Of a stretch of DNA of 64,000 bases, positions 33,514 to 47,682 are shown piece after piece (the stretch's first letter is position 1; every line of letters begins with the position of its first letter). The notes beneath the pieces are model-generated. The model was not told the origin of the DNA and made no database searches. It saw nothing but the letters and a program-made list of their open reading frames with translations. Both the position numbers and the translations under genes were made by a program. The DNA lies in the NCBI GenBank assembly GCA_014843695.1, contig CM026398.1:48263579-48327578 (forward strand). The letters run 5' to 3'. The stretch is from Archivesica marissinica. Lineage: Eukaryota > Mollusca > Bivalvia > Venerida > Vesicomyidae.

Positions 33514-34671
33514 TCATTGGCTCAGCATCAAGGCAATTGAAACACTCTCAAGAACGATAAATACAACAAAAGCAATTATTACATAACATTTGTCAAGAAA
33601 TGTTGCAACATCTAGTCCAGTAAGATCGCCTGCTGCATTTCGACATGTACTGTCTTGTTTCTCCCCAGCTCTATTGTCAATATTGACATCTATATTTGAA
33701 CCGACAACTAAATCTGACCCAACGATAGGATTTACTTTGTTTGATGCACACGTTTTACACGTCGAGTTGTGCTTTCTTTGTTTGTGTCTCATCACGTATT
33801 GCATTACTTTGCTAGGAACTCTCAATCGATAAGATGGCACCGTTGCCAAATGGACAATACATATACTCCATATCACACCCGCAGTGTTGATAAAAGTTAA
33901 TGAAAGAATTTTATATGACATTAGAGGCATTTTCAATGAGTTATTTGGTATTCTATCTATCAAAGCTGTGGTTGCGAAGACTAAAGCCAAATACAGTGTC
34001 ACTGCAAATGATAACCTCTCGCCGGAATTTGGAGGAACAACGCATGTCAGAATATTGAGAATTGTCATGAATATAAAGGGTGTGTGTTTATTAATAATTT
34101 CAAAGGCAGGTCTTCTCCTTAAACTAATTGAGGTTTGCACTGCAGGAATGGCTATATCTATTATTAGATTTTTATCTTGCCATTGTCTATTTGTAGCGCT
34201 TGTGGTTTCAATAATCCACTCTCCATTTTCCCCATGTTCAATGAAATTATTCGTATCTATATCTCTTTCAGGATATACAAGCTTAAGTTCGGATATGTCT
34301 TCATTGGCAACTACAAAATGAAAAATGCAGTCGTGTTTGTCAAACGGATATAAGGTGGTATCGACTTGACATGTTGTGCTGAAGCTTCCGGCTGGGAGCA
34401 TGACAACGAGACCTTGGAACGTAGCCCAGGCTGGTGCAAAACCATTACTATCAAGTGATGCGTCAGTATTTGCTGGTGTATTTGTAATTGCGATATCTGG
34501 TTTCCAAAATCGACCCTTTGGCAATGGTATTGCTTGCTTACCGCCGTACAGAGAAGGATTCCATGTAAGCAATTCATCAACCCACGTGATTTGGAAAAAT
34601 CCAGTTATTAGTAGTTGCCCTGATGATATGTCGAAATATTCTATGCCGGTAAGAAACTGGCTAAAGTTTAC
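33514..34671 (-). CDS. Exon 2 of Cys-loop receptor-like subunit (segment B copy)
   Basis: Encodes the same residues 57-441 as 7857-9014, with no amino-acid difference in the open frame. Acceptor AG is at 34673-34672 and the stop at 33516-33514. If A and B are haplotypes, this is the second allele of one gene; if they are a real duplication, it is an unchanged paralogue. Domain content, intact pore residues and the missing ligand-binding aromatics are as for the segment A copy. Confidence 0.88.
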   Translation of the reverse strand, partial: VNFSQFLTGIEYFDISSGQLLITGFFQITWVDELLTWNPSLYGGKQAIPLPKGRFWKPDIAITNTPANTDASLDSNGFAPAWATFQGLVVMLPAGSFSTTCQVDTTLYPFDKHDCIFHFVVANEDISELKLVYPERDIDTNNFIEHGENGEWIIETTSATNRQWQDKNLIIDIAIPAVQTSISLRRRPAFEIINKHTPFIFMTILNILTCVVPPNSGERLSFAVTLYLALVFATTALIDRIPNNSLKMPLMSYKILSLTFINTAGVIWSICIVHLATVPSYRLRVPSKVMQYVMRHKQRKHNSTCKTCASNKVNPIVGSDLVVGSNIDVNIDNRAGEKQDSTCRNAAGDLTGLDVATFLDKCYVIIAFVVFIVLESVSIALMLSQ

Positions 34672-37600
34672 CTGTAATGAAATAGTAATATATATTCGCT
34701 AAGGTAAATGGAAGACATTGGTAAATGTATACATTTCTCATAGTGTACGTTGCTTTGTTATGAATAAATAAACAACAGAATGCATAGTAAGCAAAACTTG
34801 GACTAACCACAAGTTCTTACTACATTAGAGGCTGGTTTTCCTAAATCATATTTAGAACACACATAACAGCGATAAACAACTTTATTTGAAAAGGCAAAAC
34901 TAATATAATGGTGACTGTTTTGTGTGCTACCTACTACGAAAGTTATTTATAGTAGTCATGACACATGGTACGCGTAATATGATAATGATCTTATACAATT
35001 ATCTATTATCTTGATATAAGATAATGAGTTAAAGGAAACGATATAGATGACAAAACTTCTTGTTCTTTGATGATTTCCAATGACTTTGGCTGATATGTTT
35101 ATTTTATTCATTTTAACTGCCCTGTCTGGGGCCCCATTGCACTACGTGACACAACCGCACAACATCTTCTCTTAGTGTGAATGCCCGTAATAAGAAACAA
35201 TTCCTGTGTAATGTTCAAGTTAGTTTTTGTTTGTTGTCAAAATTGAAATTTACAGACACAAACAAATTCATTAGAATATATTACTTAATAACAACTGTTA
35301 ATGATTGCCAGAAAATAGCTAACATACAAAAGTACATCTAACCGCGGAGGAATACGAAATGCAACCGATGGATGAGAACAGATCATCTTTGCCATAATTC
35401 ACTGTTTCAAAGCGGTGTAACATGGAGTTTTCTTTCACTGTGAAAAACTCTATCATTCATTGGAAAGCATAAAATAAATCGAAAACGTATTGGTTGGGTA
35501 AAATGAACATAGTCGCAGTACGAATATATTATATGCATTAGTCTGATACAAACAGTGATAATAAATAACATTGCCACATTTGGAATTCCAGACATGAAAC
35601 GTAATCGCATTTCGTTTTCTGGACGAATTGGAATTTATGTGATAATAATTACTGTTGTGTATTCGTATTATAGGTATTAAACTTGTCCAATTGTTTTCAG
35701 GGAACTAGTTCCAAGCTCTCACTGGTGTGCACATAGAAATATAGACTTCAAGAATCCAGAAATGACCAGGTCAATTTATTACCGTAGTTGAAATTCTGCA
35801 ACAATATTTGGTTCCCATATGATTCGCGAATGTTCCAGCAGTGTGGTATTTACTATTATGTTGGATAGGGTTTCATGTTATTGTCAACATGTTTGCATTT
35901 AATTGCTGAATTATTCACTTTATAATGTCTATATTACATTCACTCAATATACTAACCGAGTGTATTATGCAAAGTGAATTTTCAATCGTCCTTCTATTAC
36001 ATATTTATATGGCAATATTTATATGTAATAGTTATTCTTGTTCAGATTACTGTTGCTATGCAACTAATATTCCCAACACAGTCATGGTTATTGTCGTGGA
36101 TGCTTCAGTGCCCCCAGCAAAACGTCGATTTCTCATTTAAGTTTGACTAAGTCAGTTTAAACATTTGCTATCATTTACAGAACTATTGTTATGTTTCCAA
36201 AAGTCCATATTAATGGCGCTGTTCCACTCCATTCATTTTAACCGAACACATTACATGATAATATAATACTTGTGTAGCTTTTTAAACGGTGTATATTTTA
36301 AATAACTTATTTCCAGTTTACTCAACAAGATTTCACTATCAACAAGTTTTGACTATTAATAATAGCGAATGCTTTCTGAAAGTCTATACATGCACACAAT
36401 GTTGACTTTTTATAATTATTATCAAACATACGCGTATTGGTTTGCATTTCTCCAGTGCTATTCTCTAGTTTTTAATTATTTTTATTTCATTTTGGTTCAA
36501 TTATTAAATGTATATTGGCCATTAATGACTTAAAAGTCTCTGTATGCGTTTTCTTCTTCAATTGGAAACATAATACTATAATCCATATGCAAATTTACCC
36601 TTGCAGTAACTATAGGAAACCATTATTTACAGAGTTATTGGTGATTTTTGTTAAAAAACACCCATACTGGGAGATAATTTACAAATTGTAATTTCACAAA
36701 AGCAGGTTCGTTTGTGTCGATAGTGTCACACAAATATTTGTAGTTGAGGTCTCAAACAGTCAACAATATTTGATACCAATATTGGAAACAATTATGAAAT
36801 CGGTTTTGATCAACGTCCGCACAGGCTACATATCATCTTATTGTAGTAAGAACACACATTAAGCATACATAAAACACTTTTAAGTCAATACGAATGCCTG
36901 CAAATCCATACACATGTCTTACGATCACTACAATTCCTTGCCATCAATAAAAATGGCTTGTGACTGCTTGCGATTGCTTGTGATTGCTTGCGATTGCTTG
37001 CGATTGCTTGTGATTGCTTGCGATTGCTTGCGATTGCGTGTGATTGCTTGCGATTGCTTGTGATTGCTCGCGATTGCTTGTGATTGCTTATGATTGCGTG
37101 TGATTGCTTGCGATTGCTTGTGATTGCTTGCGATTGCTTGTGATTGCTTGTGATTGCTTGTGATTGCTTGCGATTGCTTGCGATTGCTTGCGATTGCTTG
37201 CGATTGCTTGTGATTGCTTGCGATTGCTTGCGATTGCTTGTGATTGCTTATGATTGCGTGTGATTGCTTGCGATTGCTTGTGATTGCTTGCGATTGCTTG
37301 CGATTGCTTGCGATTGCTTGTGATTGCTTGTGATTGCTTGCGATTGCTTGTGATTGCTTGTGATTGCTTGCGATTGCTTGTGATTGCTTGCGATTGCTTG
37401 CGATTGCTGATTGTGATTGCTTGCGATTGCTTGCGATTGCTTGCGATTGCTTGTGATTGCTTGCGATTGCTTGTGATTGCTTGCGATTGCTTGCGATTGC
37501 TTGTGATTGCTTGTGAGTGCTTGCGATTGCATGTGATTGATTGTGATTGCTTGTGATTGCTTGTGATTGCTTGCGAGTGCGTGCGATTGCTTGCGATTGC

Positions 37601-38514
37601 TTGTGATTGCTTGTGATTGCTTGCGATTGCGTGTGATTGCTTGTGATTACGTGCGATTGCTTGTGATTTCTTGTGATTGCTTGCGATTGCTTGTGATTGC
37701 TTGCGATTGCGTGTGATTGCTTGTGATTGCTTGTGATTGCTTGTGATTGCTTGCGATTGCTTGTGATTGCTTGCGATTGCTTGTGATTGCTTGCGATTGC
37801 TTGTGATTGCTTGCGATTGCTTGTGATTGCTCGTGATTGCTTGCGATTGCTTGTGATTGCTTGTGATTGCTCGCGATTGCTTGTGATTGCTTGCGATTGC
37901 TTGCAATTGCTTGCGAAAATGTTGCGAAAGCATCATTGCGACTTTAGGGATTCGTAATCTTCACAACACTCCATGCACGACATTGCATGCTTACGAACAC
38001 CTACACATGTTTGGCGATTACTTTTTGATCATTGTGAAGTCGTGGTGGATTACACTTGTAAGCCCATTCACCACCACATTCGCCACAAATATGAGGTAAA
38101 GGGATTCGTTGGTGTTTGGACACATGCGACATATGTGTCATTTTCACAGTTATTTTATTTTCTTACTAAATCAATCGATCATGTAAAATGACAATGTTCT
38201 GAATAGGGTTTACATAATTATTCGACATAAAAATAATGAACACATCAGTTGGATATATTGATATTTTTCTTTCTGAATTCCAATAAGCTCAAACGCCCAT
38301 GAGGACATATACAGGCATACTTTATGGCAAACAGTGATAATAGCATAAATTATATAAATACTTGTACAATGTACATAGATATCAAACATAAAGAAATATA
38401 TAGTTGTTCAAATTTGGAGAAGGTTATACGTATTCATGATCATATTTTACATATAGTATGCATACATTTACAGTAATTACAGTTGCCATGCATACAAAAG
38501 AAAATGAAGAGTAC
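34672..38514 (-). other. Receptor intron (segment B copy)
   Basis: Same GT-AG intron as 9015-12857, same length. Confidence 0.8.
36956..37916. repeat. 10-bp minisatellite in receptor intron (segment B copy)
   Basis: Same decamer array as 11299-12259, with the same unit order and the same disrupted unit. That is unusual for two independent alleles of a minisatellite. Confidence 0.95.
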
Positions 38515-38682
38515 CTGTATGACTTTACTCTGGTCCAGCAGAGGTCTGAGATGCTTGTTGTATCGTGATTGGTTAAATAAATGACCTAATAGGTCACCCA
38601 TCTCACTGTACGTCTGTCCATATGTAGACACACATAGATGCGAAATAAACACGTATAGTAATGGTAATGACATATTACCCAT
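38515..38682 (-). CDS. Exon 1 of Cys-loop receptor-like subunit (segment B copy)
   Basis: Same 56 residues as 12858-13025: signal peptide-like start, YNKHLRP motif, CAG-GT donor, and in-frame TAA eight codons before the ATG. Confidence 0.82.
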
Positions 38683-38876
38683 GCCCGGGAAATGGAACTG
38701 GAGTTGTTAGAACCAATTGTAGATATGTCTGGTGCTAAACATCCGGATGATTATAACGCACGTTTGATTCTGACAGTGATCAATATAACAGATGACATCT
38801 ATTAGAATGGACGGAAAGGTAAATAAACTGTTATGGAAAGATTGGCCATTGTGCATGATCTAAAATTATTAATATA

Positions 38877-39077
38877 CTGGAGGACATAGAAAACGCACAC
38901 CTACATTATATGAATATTATTACATGAAAACGAATTTCGAAGGATTCCATCAAAGATATATCACATCTTTATTACAAACTAAAATATTGCAAAATGTTTA
39001 AAACTATGTATTTATATAGTTATTGTTTTTCATGTAAAACACACTTATCCGATGTGTGCGTTTTCTATGTCCTCTAG
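38877..39077. mobile_element. Minimal 201-bp MITE (segment B copy)
   Basis: Same as 13220-13420. Confidence 0.85.
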
Positions 39078-39197
39078 TATATATTGTACACCAGACCTTT
39101 GAAGAATTATAATTCAGCCGCATACTATTCAAGTGCATCATAATGGCAGTATTTGTTACACAAAATGTCAATGATGGGTAGTTCAAAATGTTCAAAG

Positions 39198-39979
39198 GTG
39201 TGTATATATGTGGAACCTTGGGTGTATGTGTGTGGGACCTTGTGTGTATATATGTGGAACCTTGGGTGTATGTGTGTGGGACCTTGGGTGTATATATGTG
39301 GGACCTTGGGTGTATGTGTGTGGGACCTTGGGTGTATATATGTGGAACCTTGGGTGTATGTGTGTGGGACCTTGGGTGTATGTGTGTGGAACCTTGGGTG
39401 TATGTGTGTGGGACCTTGGGTGTATGTGTGTGGGACCTTGTGTGTATATATGTGGAACCTTGGGTGTATGTGTGTGGGACCTTGGGTGTATGTGTGTGGG
39501 ACCTGGGTGTATGTGTGTGGGACCTTGGGTGTATATGTGGGACCTTGGGTGTATGTGTGTGGGACCTTGTGTGTATGTGTGGGACCTGGGTGTATGTGTG
39601 TGGGACCTTGGGTGTATATGTGTGGGACCATGGGTGTATGTGTGTGGGACCTTGGGTGTATGTGTGTGGGACCTTGTGTGTATATATGTGGGACCATGGG
39701 TGTATGTTTGTGGGACCTTGGGTGTATATGTGTGGGACCATGGGTGTATATGTGTGGGACCTTGGGTGTATGTGTGTGGGACCTTGGGTGTATGTGAGTG
39801 GGACCTTGGGTGTATGTGTGTGGGACCTTGGGTGTATGTGTGTGGGACCTTGGGTGTATGTGAGTGGGACCTTGGGTGTATGTGTGTGGGACCTTGGGTG
39901 TATATGTGTGGGACCATGGGTGTATGTTTGTGGGACCTTGGGTGTATATGTGTGGGACCATGGGTGTATGTTTGTGGGT
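39198..39979. repeat. 22-bp minisatellite (segment B copy)
   Basis: Same as 13541-14322, same length and unit order as far as compared. Confidence 0.95.
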
Positions 39980-40196
39980 GTCGGTAATCTCTGGATATGC
40001 ACATAATGTACACGGCTAGTGGGTAACCGTGTATTACATACTTTATTAGCAACATTTATTAGTCAAACCCTTTTTGAATTATTGTTTCAAAAAGATAGTT
40101 CTATCATTTCTCGGAATTTTGTCTGTATACGCAAAGAAGTAATTTACCGTGGTTAAATCTGCCATAAACCATTGTTTATTATTTTATACAAATATA

Positions 40197-40369
40197 TTTT
40201 AGCTCGATTGCGAAACAAGTTCTTTCAACTTATAATAATCACTCTCGAGACCTCATTCCTGATGGAATCCATCGCCATGAAGGAGAGAGAAGAGGCAATG
40301 TGGAATTTAAATGCCTTGCCTAAGGACACAATTGTAACGGCTCCAGCTGGGCTCGAACTCCGGTTCATT
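40197..40369 (-). mobile_element. SINE family B fragment (segment B copy)
   Basis: Same as 14540-14712. Confidence 0.7.
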
Positions 40370-40453
40370 GTTTATTGGGACTATCTGAATTTATATCAGG
40401 AACCCTTATGGGTGTTCTGCCTCTGTCACATACAAGCCAGCAATGTATGTGAT

Positions 40454-40650
40454 TACAGTCTACATCGGCTATGTCAAAGTCGGTTATGTCGAATTATCCG
40501 ATTATTTCGAAGTCGGACCAAAGTCCCGTTTCCGACGCTATCATTTTACATATAACTGAATCCGTTTATATCGAATTTCGTTTAGTCAAACTTCGATTAT
40601 GTCGAATTATTTTGTTCGGTCCGGCGGAATTCGACATAACAGATGTAGTC
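40454..40650. mobile_element. Palindromic MITE (segment B copy)
   Basis: Same as 14797-14993. Confidence 0.7.
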
Positions 40651-40817
40651 TTCACTAAAGTCGCTTATGCAAACAGCATAGAGCCAGATCAGACGACACA
40701 TACATAAATCATTGATAAATAACGTATACCAGTGCACTTGTTCACCGATCATGTGAATTTAAGCATCATGGGTAAAGGGTTCGGTAATATGTTGTATCAT
40801 GGGGCTTATTGAAATAA

Positions 40818-41705
40818 ACCTTACCAAAACTTACTAAGACTTACCAAAACATACCAAACCTTACCAAGACTTACCAAGACTTACCAAACCTTACCAAGAT
40901 TTACCAAAACTTACCAAAACGTACCAAGACTTACCAAACCTTACCAAGACTTACCAAACCTTACCAAGACTTACCAAACCTTACCAAGATTTACCAAAAC
41001 TTAACCAAACCTTACCAAGATTTACCAAAACTTACCAAAACGTACCAAAACTTACCAAACTTTACCAAACCGTACCAAGACTTACCAAACCTTACCAAAA
41101 CTTACCAAAACGTACCAAAACTTACCAAACCTTACCAAACCTTACCAAGACTTACCAAACCGTACCAAGACTTACCAAACCTTACCAAGACTTACCAAAA
41201 CTTACCAAGACTTACCAAAAACCTTACCAAGACTTACCAAACCGTACCAAGACTTACCAAACTTACCAAGACTTACCAAACCGTACCAAGACTTACAAAC
41301 CTTACCAAGACTTACCAAACCTTACCAAGACTTACCAAAACTTACCAAGACTTACCAAACCTTACCAAGACTTACCAAACCGTACCAAGACTTACCAAAC
41401 CTTACCAAGACTTACCAAACCTTACCAAGACTTACCAAAACTTACCAAAACTTACCAAAACATACCAAACCGTACCAAGACTTACCAAACCTTACCAAGA
41501 CTTACCAAACCTTACCAAGATTTACCAAAACATACCAAAACTTACCAAGACTTACCAAGACTTACCAAAACTTACCAAGACTTACCAACAAAACGTACCA
41601 AAACTTACCAAAACGTACCAAAACTTACCAAAACTTACTAAGACTTACCAAAACTTACCAAAACTTACAAAGACTTATCAAGACTTACCAAAACTTACCA
41701 AAACG
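40818..41705. repeat. 10-bp minisatellite cttaccaaRa (segment B copy)
   Basis: Same as 15161-16048. Confidence 0.96.
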
Positions 41706-42839
41706 TCTTAGTATGTCTGCTATACGCTTATACAACTGTTAATTAACACGCTCCGCTTGGAATTGTGGTTATTGTTTTTGGCTACATCAGTGTGTCTGTC
41801 TGTGTCGGCCTGTCTGTCCGTCTGTCTATCTGTGGATAGGATAGCGCAAGACGTTGACGATGGATTTTGGTAAAACTGTGTGCATATATAGTGGCTTGGT
41901 CTAGTAGGACGTGATGCAATTTTGGGAGCAATCGGTCACGGCCTGTAGTCATGGTGGAGAGTGAAGTGTCCACTCCAAAATAATAACATATGCTTGCATA
42001 TAACTCGAAAACGAAGCAAAATAGACATATAGTTCCTATGAACAACATTAGGAAACAGCGTATGACCTTTCAACTAAACAATGCCCCATGCCATTGAGAT
42101 TGACCTTTCAATGTCGATGCAAGGTCATGTACATATCTCGCTAAATATGCAAAACGCAATGTTATGACACTGAATGGAATGGCTAAAGTCATTTGAATAT
42201 ACCATGATGTGAATATATACCTCTGCAACACCAAGCATTTCTTCTTTGGTCAAAATATAAGCCCGGTGTTTGAATCCCTCCGAGTGCAATGCTCTGGTTT
42301 GGACATATTTTACAAAGTGCGTCGATGCTCCAGAGAGGGCCCTCATGGCGACAGAAAGACGTATTTTATAAATCAGATTACTAGTGTTGTTTGAATAGAG
42401 GATTGTGTTGTTTATGTCACAGCTGATGTATTGAAATATTCTTGGAACTATTCAAACTACTCTATTTGTTTGCTCTCAATAAGCAGTAGGCGCTGTATTA
42501 CTCTTCATAGTGACAGGGCAATGCCATTATGAGAACAAAGCTCCTGTATCACATTGAAAACATTTTATAAAAAGTCATTTGTCTCTAAATAATCATTGGT
42601 AATGCAAAGCCATTAGACGATGTACATATATCGACAATAGTCCACTACTTGAGCTAACACAGCAGGACGTGCTCACATCATCGACATTATCAGCAATAGC
42701 AGCAGCATCTTCATCATCAACACCAACAACAATAACAACAGCAGTTGTCGTGGAAATTATATTGGACATACCTAATTGACTTAGAGCAGACTTTTGAATA
42801 TCTGTGGCTTGAGTGCTGTTAATGGATCAGATAACTAAA
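41706..42839. other. Unassigned region (segment B copy)
   Basis: Same content as 16049-17182. Confidence 0.4.
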
Positions 42840-43391
42840 TTTTGGTGGCTTCCCACCGACAGTTAATATCATATACCGATTCGTGTTTTGGGGGCTTAAT
42901 ATCGCACCGACAGTTTATATCATATACCGACTCGTTTTTGGGTGCTTAATATCGCACCGACAGTTTATATCATATACCGACTCGTTGTTTGGGGGCTTAA
43001 TATCGCACCGACAGTTTATATCATATACCGACTCGTGTTTTGGGGGCTTAATATCGCACCGACAGTTTATATCATATACCGACTCGTTTTTGGGTGCTTA
43101 ATATCGCACCGACAGTTTATATCATATACCGACTCGTTGTTTGGGGGCTTAATATCGCACCGACAGTTTATATCATATAACGACTCGTTTTTGGGGGCTT
43201 AATATCGCACCGACAGTTTATATCATATACCGACTCGTTGTTTGGGGGCTTAATATCGCACCGACAGTTTATATCATATAGGACTCGTTTCTTTGGGGGC
43301 TTAATATCGCACCGACAGTTTATATCATATAGGACTCGTTTCTTTGGGGGCTTAATATCGCACCGACAGTTTATATCATGTACCGACTCTT
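42840..43391. repeat. SINE-tail-derived ~51-bp array (segment B copy)
   Basis: Same as 17183-17734. Confidence 0.88.
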
Positions 43392-43546
43392 CAGCTGTTA
43401 TTGGTTGATGAAGACCTAGGGTCCCCCCCCATATTTCACCAGTCTTCCGCAAGTCAGCTGGTTAACTTCCTCACAGTGGAATTCGAACCTACAGCAGCGA
43501 TGGGCAAGTGATTTGAAGTCAAAGGCCGTAACAACTCGGCCATGGA
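43345..43546 (-). mobile_element. V-SINE-like element (segment B copy)
   Basis: Same as 17688-17889. Confidence 0.72.
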
Positions 43547-43734
43547 GTTTTGGAATTAAATCGTTTATATTGTTCGGTTTTAATCACATTAGAAATGTCT
43601 GATCTTGCGTGGGTGCGGTGGGATTCTAGCAAGATGTGAATTATATGATACTTTTAATATATCTGATATATATAGCAACCCTTCAAGCGTATTCCTTGGT
43701 TAAAATTAGGTCATAGATATGAATATATTTCGAT

Positions 43735-44028
43735 GTGTCTTGCATGTGCTACTTGCCACCGGAAAATTCATCTAGATATCTCGATACGATGTTATCTTTT
43801 GAAAATGTACCGACAGATATTTACAGATATCAAAATCAATGTCTTTTATATGCATGTGGAGTTTCCAATGGGATATGTGGAGATGCAGATGATTTCGTAA
43901 GAGGTGTCGATGGTGCTACTCACCAGGATGTAATAGATTTTTACGATAAACATTATGGTGAAGTTTTTATTGATTGTTTTATTATTACCAAGATGCGTAT
44001 GTTGAATGAACGCAAACTGTATCATTAA
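43735..44028 (+). pseudogene. Retrotransposon endonuclease fragment (segment B copy)
   Basis: Same residues and same broken catalytic core as 18078-18371. Confidence 0.62.
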
Positions 44029-44123
44029 TGGTTTTTATGTATGCTTCAACTTCGGAATCATCTGTGTTGTTGATACTAACTTTACTAGCCGCTGTAATTA
44101 CTTTAATTTGTCACGTTTACCAG

Positions 44124-44372
44124 CCTCAGTGGCCGAATTGTTAATGGCAACTTCAAATCAATTGCGACTCATAGCTGTAAGCTAGAAACCAATTGGGTGT
44201 GTGGATTTATTTCATGTGAGAAAAGCTATTCAGCTGGCGTTCGGAAGGTCGGTGGTTTTACGTATGTGCCCGTTCATGCCTGTAATACTGCTCGGAGGGC
44301 ACTCGGGGTCTTCATCCACCAATTCTTGCTGGGGAGCCGCCACATAACCTAAACTATTTGTGTATTAGATCA
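44124..44372 (+). mobile_element. V-SINE-like SINE (segment B copy)
   Basis: Same as 18467-18715. Confidence 0.75.
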
Positions 44373-44408
44373 AACAAGCAATGTGAAATGATAGATTGTC
44401 TGAACTAT

Positions 44409-44569
44409 GAAACATGGCCCCGAGGTTATAAAACTGTTCTCAGATTTCAAACTCAAGCTTAAATGATCTGATTGGTTGATTCTGCGTGTTACTGTCAGCT
44501 GAACCAATCAGACGCTTGAGGCTGAGTTTTGAGATTGGAGAAACGTTTTATAACCTCCAGGCATGTTTG
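44409..44569. mobile_element. Fold-back MITE (segment B copy)
   Basis: Same as 18752-18912. Confidence 0.68.
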
Positions 44570-44703
44570 CATGTAAATATGAACATAGGTGATTGCAATG
44601 TTAAAAAAGAAGTCATAAATTTGTTTTGAAAGCACAGTCTGTACACGCTCGTAAATTATTTGATCGAGAAGTTAAAAAATCAAAACGTTTATATACTGGT
44701 TCC

Positions 44704-44905
44704 CGCTTCTCACCAATGCAACCCGGGTTTGATCCTCGAACCCGGAATTATGTGAGATGGTACGGTGATCGCCAGATCGGACAGGTGGGTTTTCTTCGTG
44801 TACTCTGGTTCCTCCCACACGAATGACCACAGTTACGCTTTCATCCGCGCCAACGAGAGTGATTAATATAAGTTGTTAGAACTTTGCAATCGTTGTAAAA
44901 TAAAC
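44704..44905 (+). mobile_element. SINE family A, truncated (segment B copy)
   Basis: Same as 19047-19248. Confidence 0.8.
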
Positions 44906-45538
44906 ATTAAACATATTTATTCGTCATTATAGTTTTACAACTATCATTATGTACACATTAAATATAAGTGGATTGAATTGAAAGCTAAAAGCTATTAGAG
45001 ATCTATATACACTGCATAATAGAAATTGGTACAAGGCATGGCGATATGTATGTACATATGTAAGTGACAACAGATGACTATCGGTGAGTAACTGGTACGA
45101 ATATAAACGGGGAAATAGTTTTAGCATTAAAAGTTGACAATAAGAAGCCAACGGAATGTAATGTTGACGAGTCCACCTTTAAGAAATCAGAAATCAATTG
45201 AAAAATTGCGTTAATAATTGTAAAAAGAAACACAACTCTGTTGAAGTTAAATTAGAACAGAACAGAACATAAGTTTATTCATGACGTATACATAAGTACA
45301 TAGTCATAATATAGACATATAATTACATATAAATAAACAAGTGATCAATAAACGTATAGATTATGGAACTATGTCTGCATCTGTTATATCTGCTTTGGAT
45401 ACAGTCAATAAGTAAAACTGTTTTGGTAGCGAATAAGAATAACAAACAGTTTGACTTCCAACCCATTACATTTGGTCAAACCTGGGATAAATAATCATAT
45501 GTTTCAAGAAAAGCCAATGCGCCTGTTATCGACATACG
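44906..45538. other. Unassigned AT-rich region (segment B copy)
   Basis: Same content as 19249-19881. Confidence 0.3.
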
Positions 45539-45540
45539 TA
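45539..45540. other. Empty TA target site of the Tc1-like insertion
   Basis: Here gacatacgTAcattcgtcg is uninterrupted, while segment A has the element between two TA copies. The site is clean, with no excision footprint, so it looks like the pre-insertion state. Confidence 0.9.
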
Positions 45541-46088
45541 CATTCGTCGAAGGTCTGTTGATAACACATTGATTGTAAGAATTATAAATGCACCATAGAC
45601 ATTCTTCAATTAAATTTATTTTATTTAATACTTACATCACATTCCAAGATATATATCAGTTACTCATCACTGTCATATAGATCGCGAACAGACACAAACG
45701 TTACGGCGGCCATGACTACAGATATTTGCAAGCGTACGATGCCTACACGACATGGTTAGTTCACACGTTGTTCTTAGTATGCATTGCGCAGTGGAAGTAG
45801 TCTTGCTTAGTTAGTATCAGTTGGTATCTAAAGATACTTACATGTTCTCCTGTAGGCTATACACCGGCAAACACCTGAGATTATGCTTACACCATTGCAC
45901 CTGCGATGCCGTTTACATCATTGCACCTGCGATGCCGTTTACATCATTGATGTTTCAGAAATAAGTCTGAAAAACCACTATACTGACAAAGTACATGGGA
46001 ATTGTACTTAATTAGTTTAAATAGTATTTATTTCCTTGCATCTACATAGTCAAGTATAAATAATATGTTAGTATGTATGTTCCATTAA
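45541..46088. other. Unassigned region (segment B copy)
   Basis: Same content as 21575-22123, with one base fewer at the start. Confidence 0.4.
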
Positions 46089-46275
46089 TGTCAAACCCCT
46101 TGCGGGGACGTAGACATGTTTTCCTGGGCAAGCTTAGCCGACCTAAGTGGTTAACCAGTACTAAGCAATGTGTGTGAGGTGCCTTGCTCAATGACACTAC
46201 ATACGTGGCCTGACCGAGTATCGAACCCGGGACGATATATTCCAGATCCGACGCTCTACCACTGGACCACGGATG
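46089..46275 (-). mobile_element. SINE family C (segment B copy)
   Basis: Same as 22124-22310 with at least one substitution (ggacgtagac). Confidence 0.75.
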
Positions 46276-46372
46276 TACATTGTATTGTTAACATTTATTG
46301 AGTTTGTATTTATGTATGTTGATAGAGAAATAAAAAATGGAATTAAAAAACAAAAGTATAAATAATATGTGC

Positions 46373-46983
46373 ATACATGCAGGATTGAGGAGAAAGCAAC
46401 CTGCTTGTATTGTTACCTCTTTCTTAATTGTAAGATTGAGGAGAAAGCAACCTGCTTGTATAGTTACCTCTACATAATGCAGGATTGAGGAAAAAGCAAC
46501 CTGCTTGTATGGTTACCTCTACATACATGCAGGATTGGGGAGAAAGCAACCTGCGTGTATGGCTACATCTATATACATGCAGGATTGAGGTGAAAGCAAC
46601 CTGCGTGTATGGTTACCTCTATATACATGTAGGATTGAGGAGAAAGCAACCTGCGTGTATGGCTACATCTACATACATGCAGGATTGAGGTGAAAGCAAC
46701 CTGCTTGTATGGTTACCTCTATATACATGTAGGATTGGGGAGAAAGCAACCTGCGTGTATGGCTACATCTACATACATGCAGGATTGAGGTGAAAGCAAC
46801 CTGCTTGTATGGTTACCTCTATATACATGTAGGATTGAGGAGAAAGCAACCTGCTTGTATGGTTACCTCTATATACATGTAGGATTGGGGAGAAAGCAAC
46901 CTGCATGTATGGTTACCTCTACATACATGCAGGATTGAGGAGAAAGCAACCTGCTTGTAGTGTTACCTCTTTCCTAATTGTAG
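46373..46983. repeat. About 50-bp minisatellite (segment B copy)
   Basis: Same unit number as 22408-23018, with substitutions in the first two units (ctttcttaattg, tatagttacc). Confidence 0.93.
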
Positions 46984-47682
46984 GATTGTAATTTTCCATC
47001 TCGGCGTGAGTTCGAACCTATCCATGGCTGCTGAATTTTCCTAGATAATGACGTCATGAATTAAGGTTGTGTTACTGTGTACACGTGTACTCAACTAGAG
47101 GACGTGTAGTGTCGTCATTACACGACACAGCTCCGTTTACACGTGTAAACCTGGATGCGCCAAACAACGTTATAAACATTATCACGCCTATCGCAAAACC
47201 GTCGTTGTCATTACAACATCGACAGTGAGATACTGTACACTTCCGGAAACAACGACTCTATAGAATATAAACGTTTTGACATGGTGATTGGTTAGCATGA
47301 TTGTTAATTTTAGATGCCGTGGAATGGCATGCGCTAACTAGGTGAACACACGTCCCGTGAATACAATACGAGTTCAAATAATATATTACTGAACGCCGTA
47401 GGACTTCTGGAGTGATGTAACAGTTGATAAGTAGTTCTGACATGGCAAACATTTTCGATCATATTTCTATCTGATCAAAGTCTGCGAGATAAATTAAAAC
47501 TGCAATGGGTAAACCAGCTAATAGTCGATCTATTAAATTACTCGTAGCATAAGGTTGTATACACAGGTCGATTAGTCTTTTGGGAGGGGGTGGTTATTAA
47601 GTGAATTAAAATCATATTTATATAATTGCAATAAGAAATACTTTAAGTATAAATTTTACATTTTGACAACGATTTATAATAA
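46984..47682. other. Palindrome cluster region (segment B copy)
   Basis: Same as 23019-23717; the CACGTG palindromes lie at 47079-47090 and 47135-47150. Confidence 0.5.
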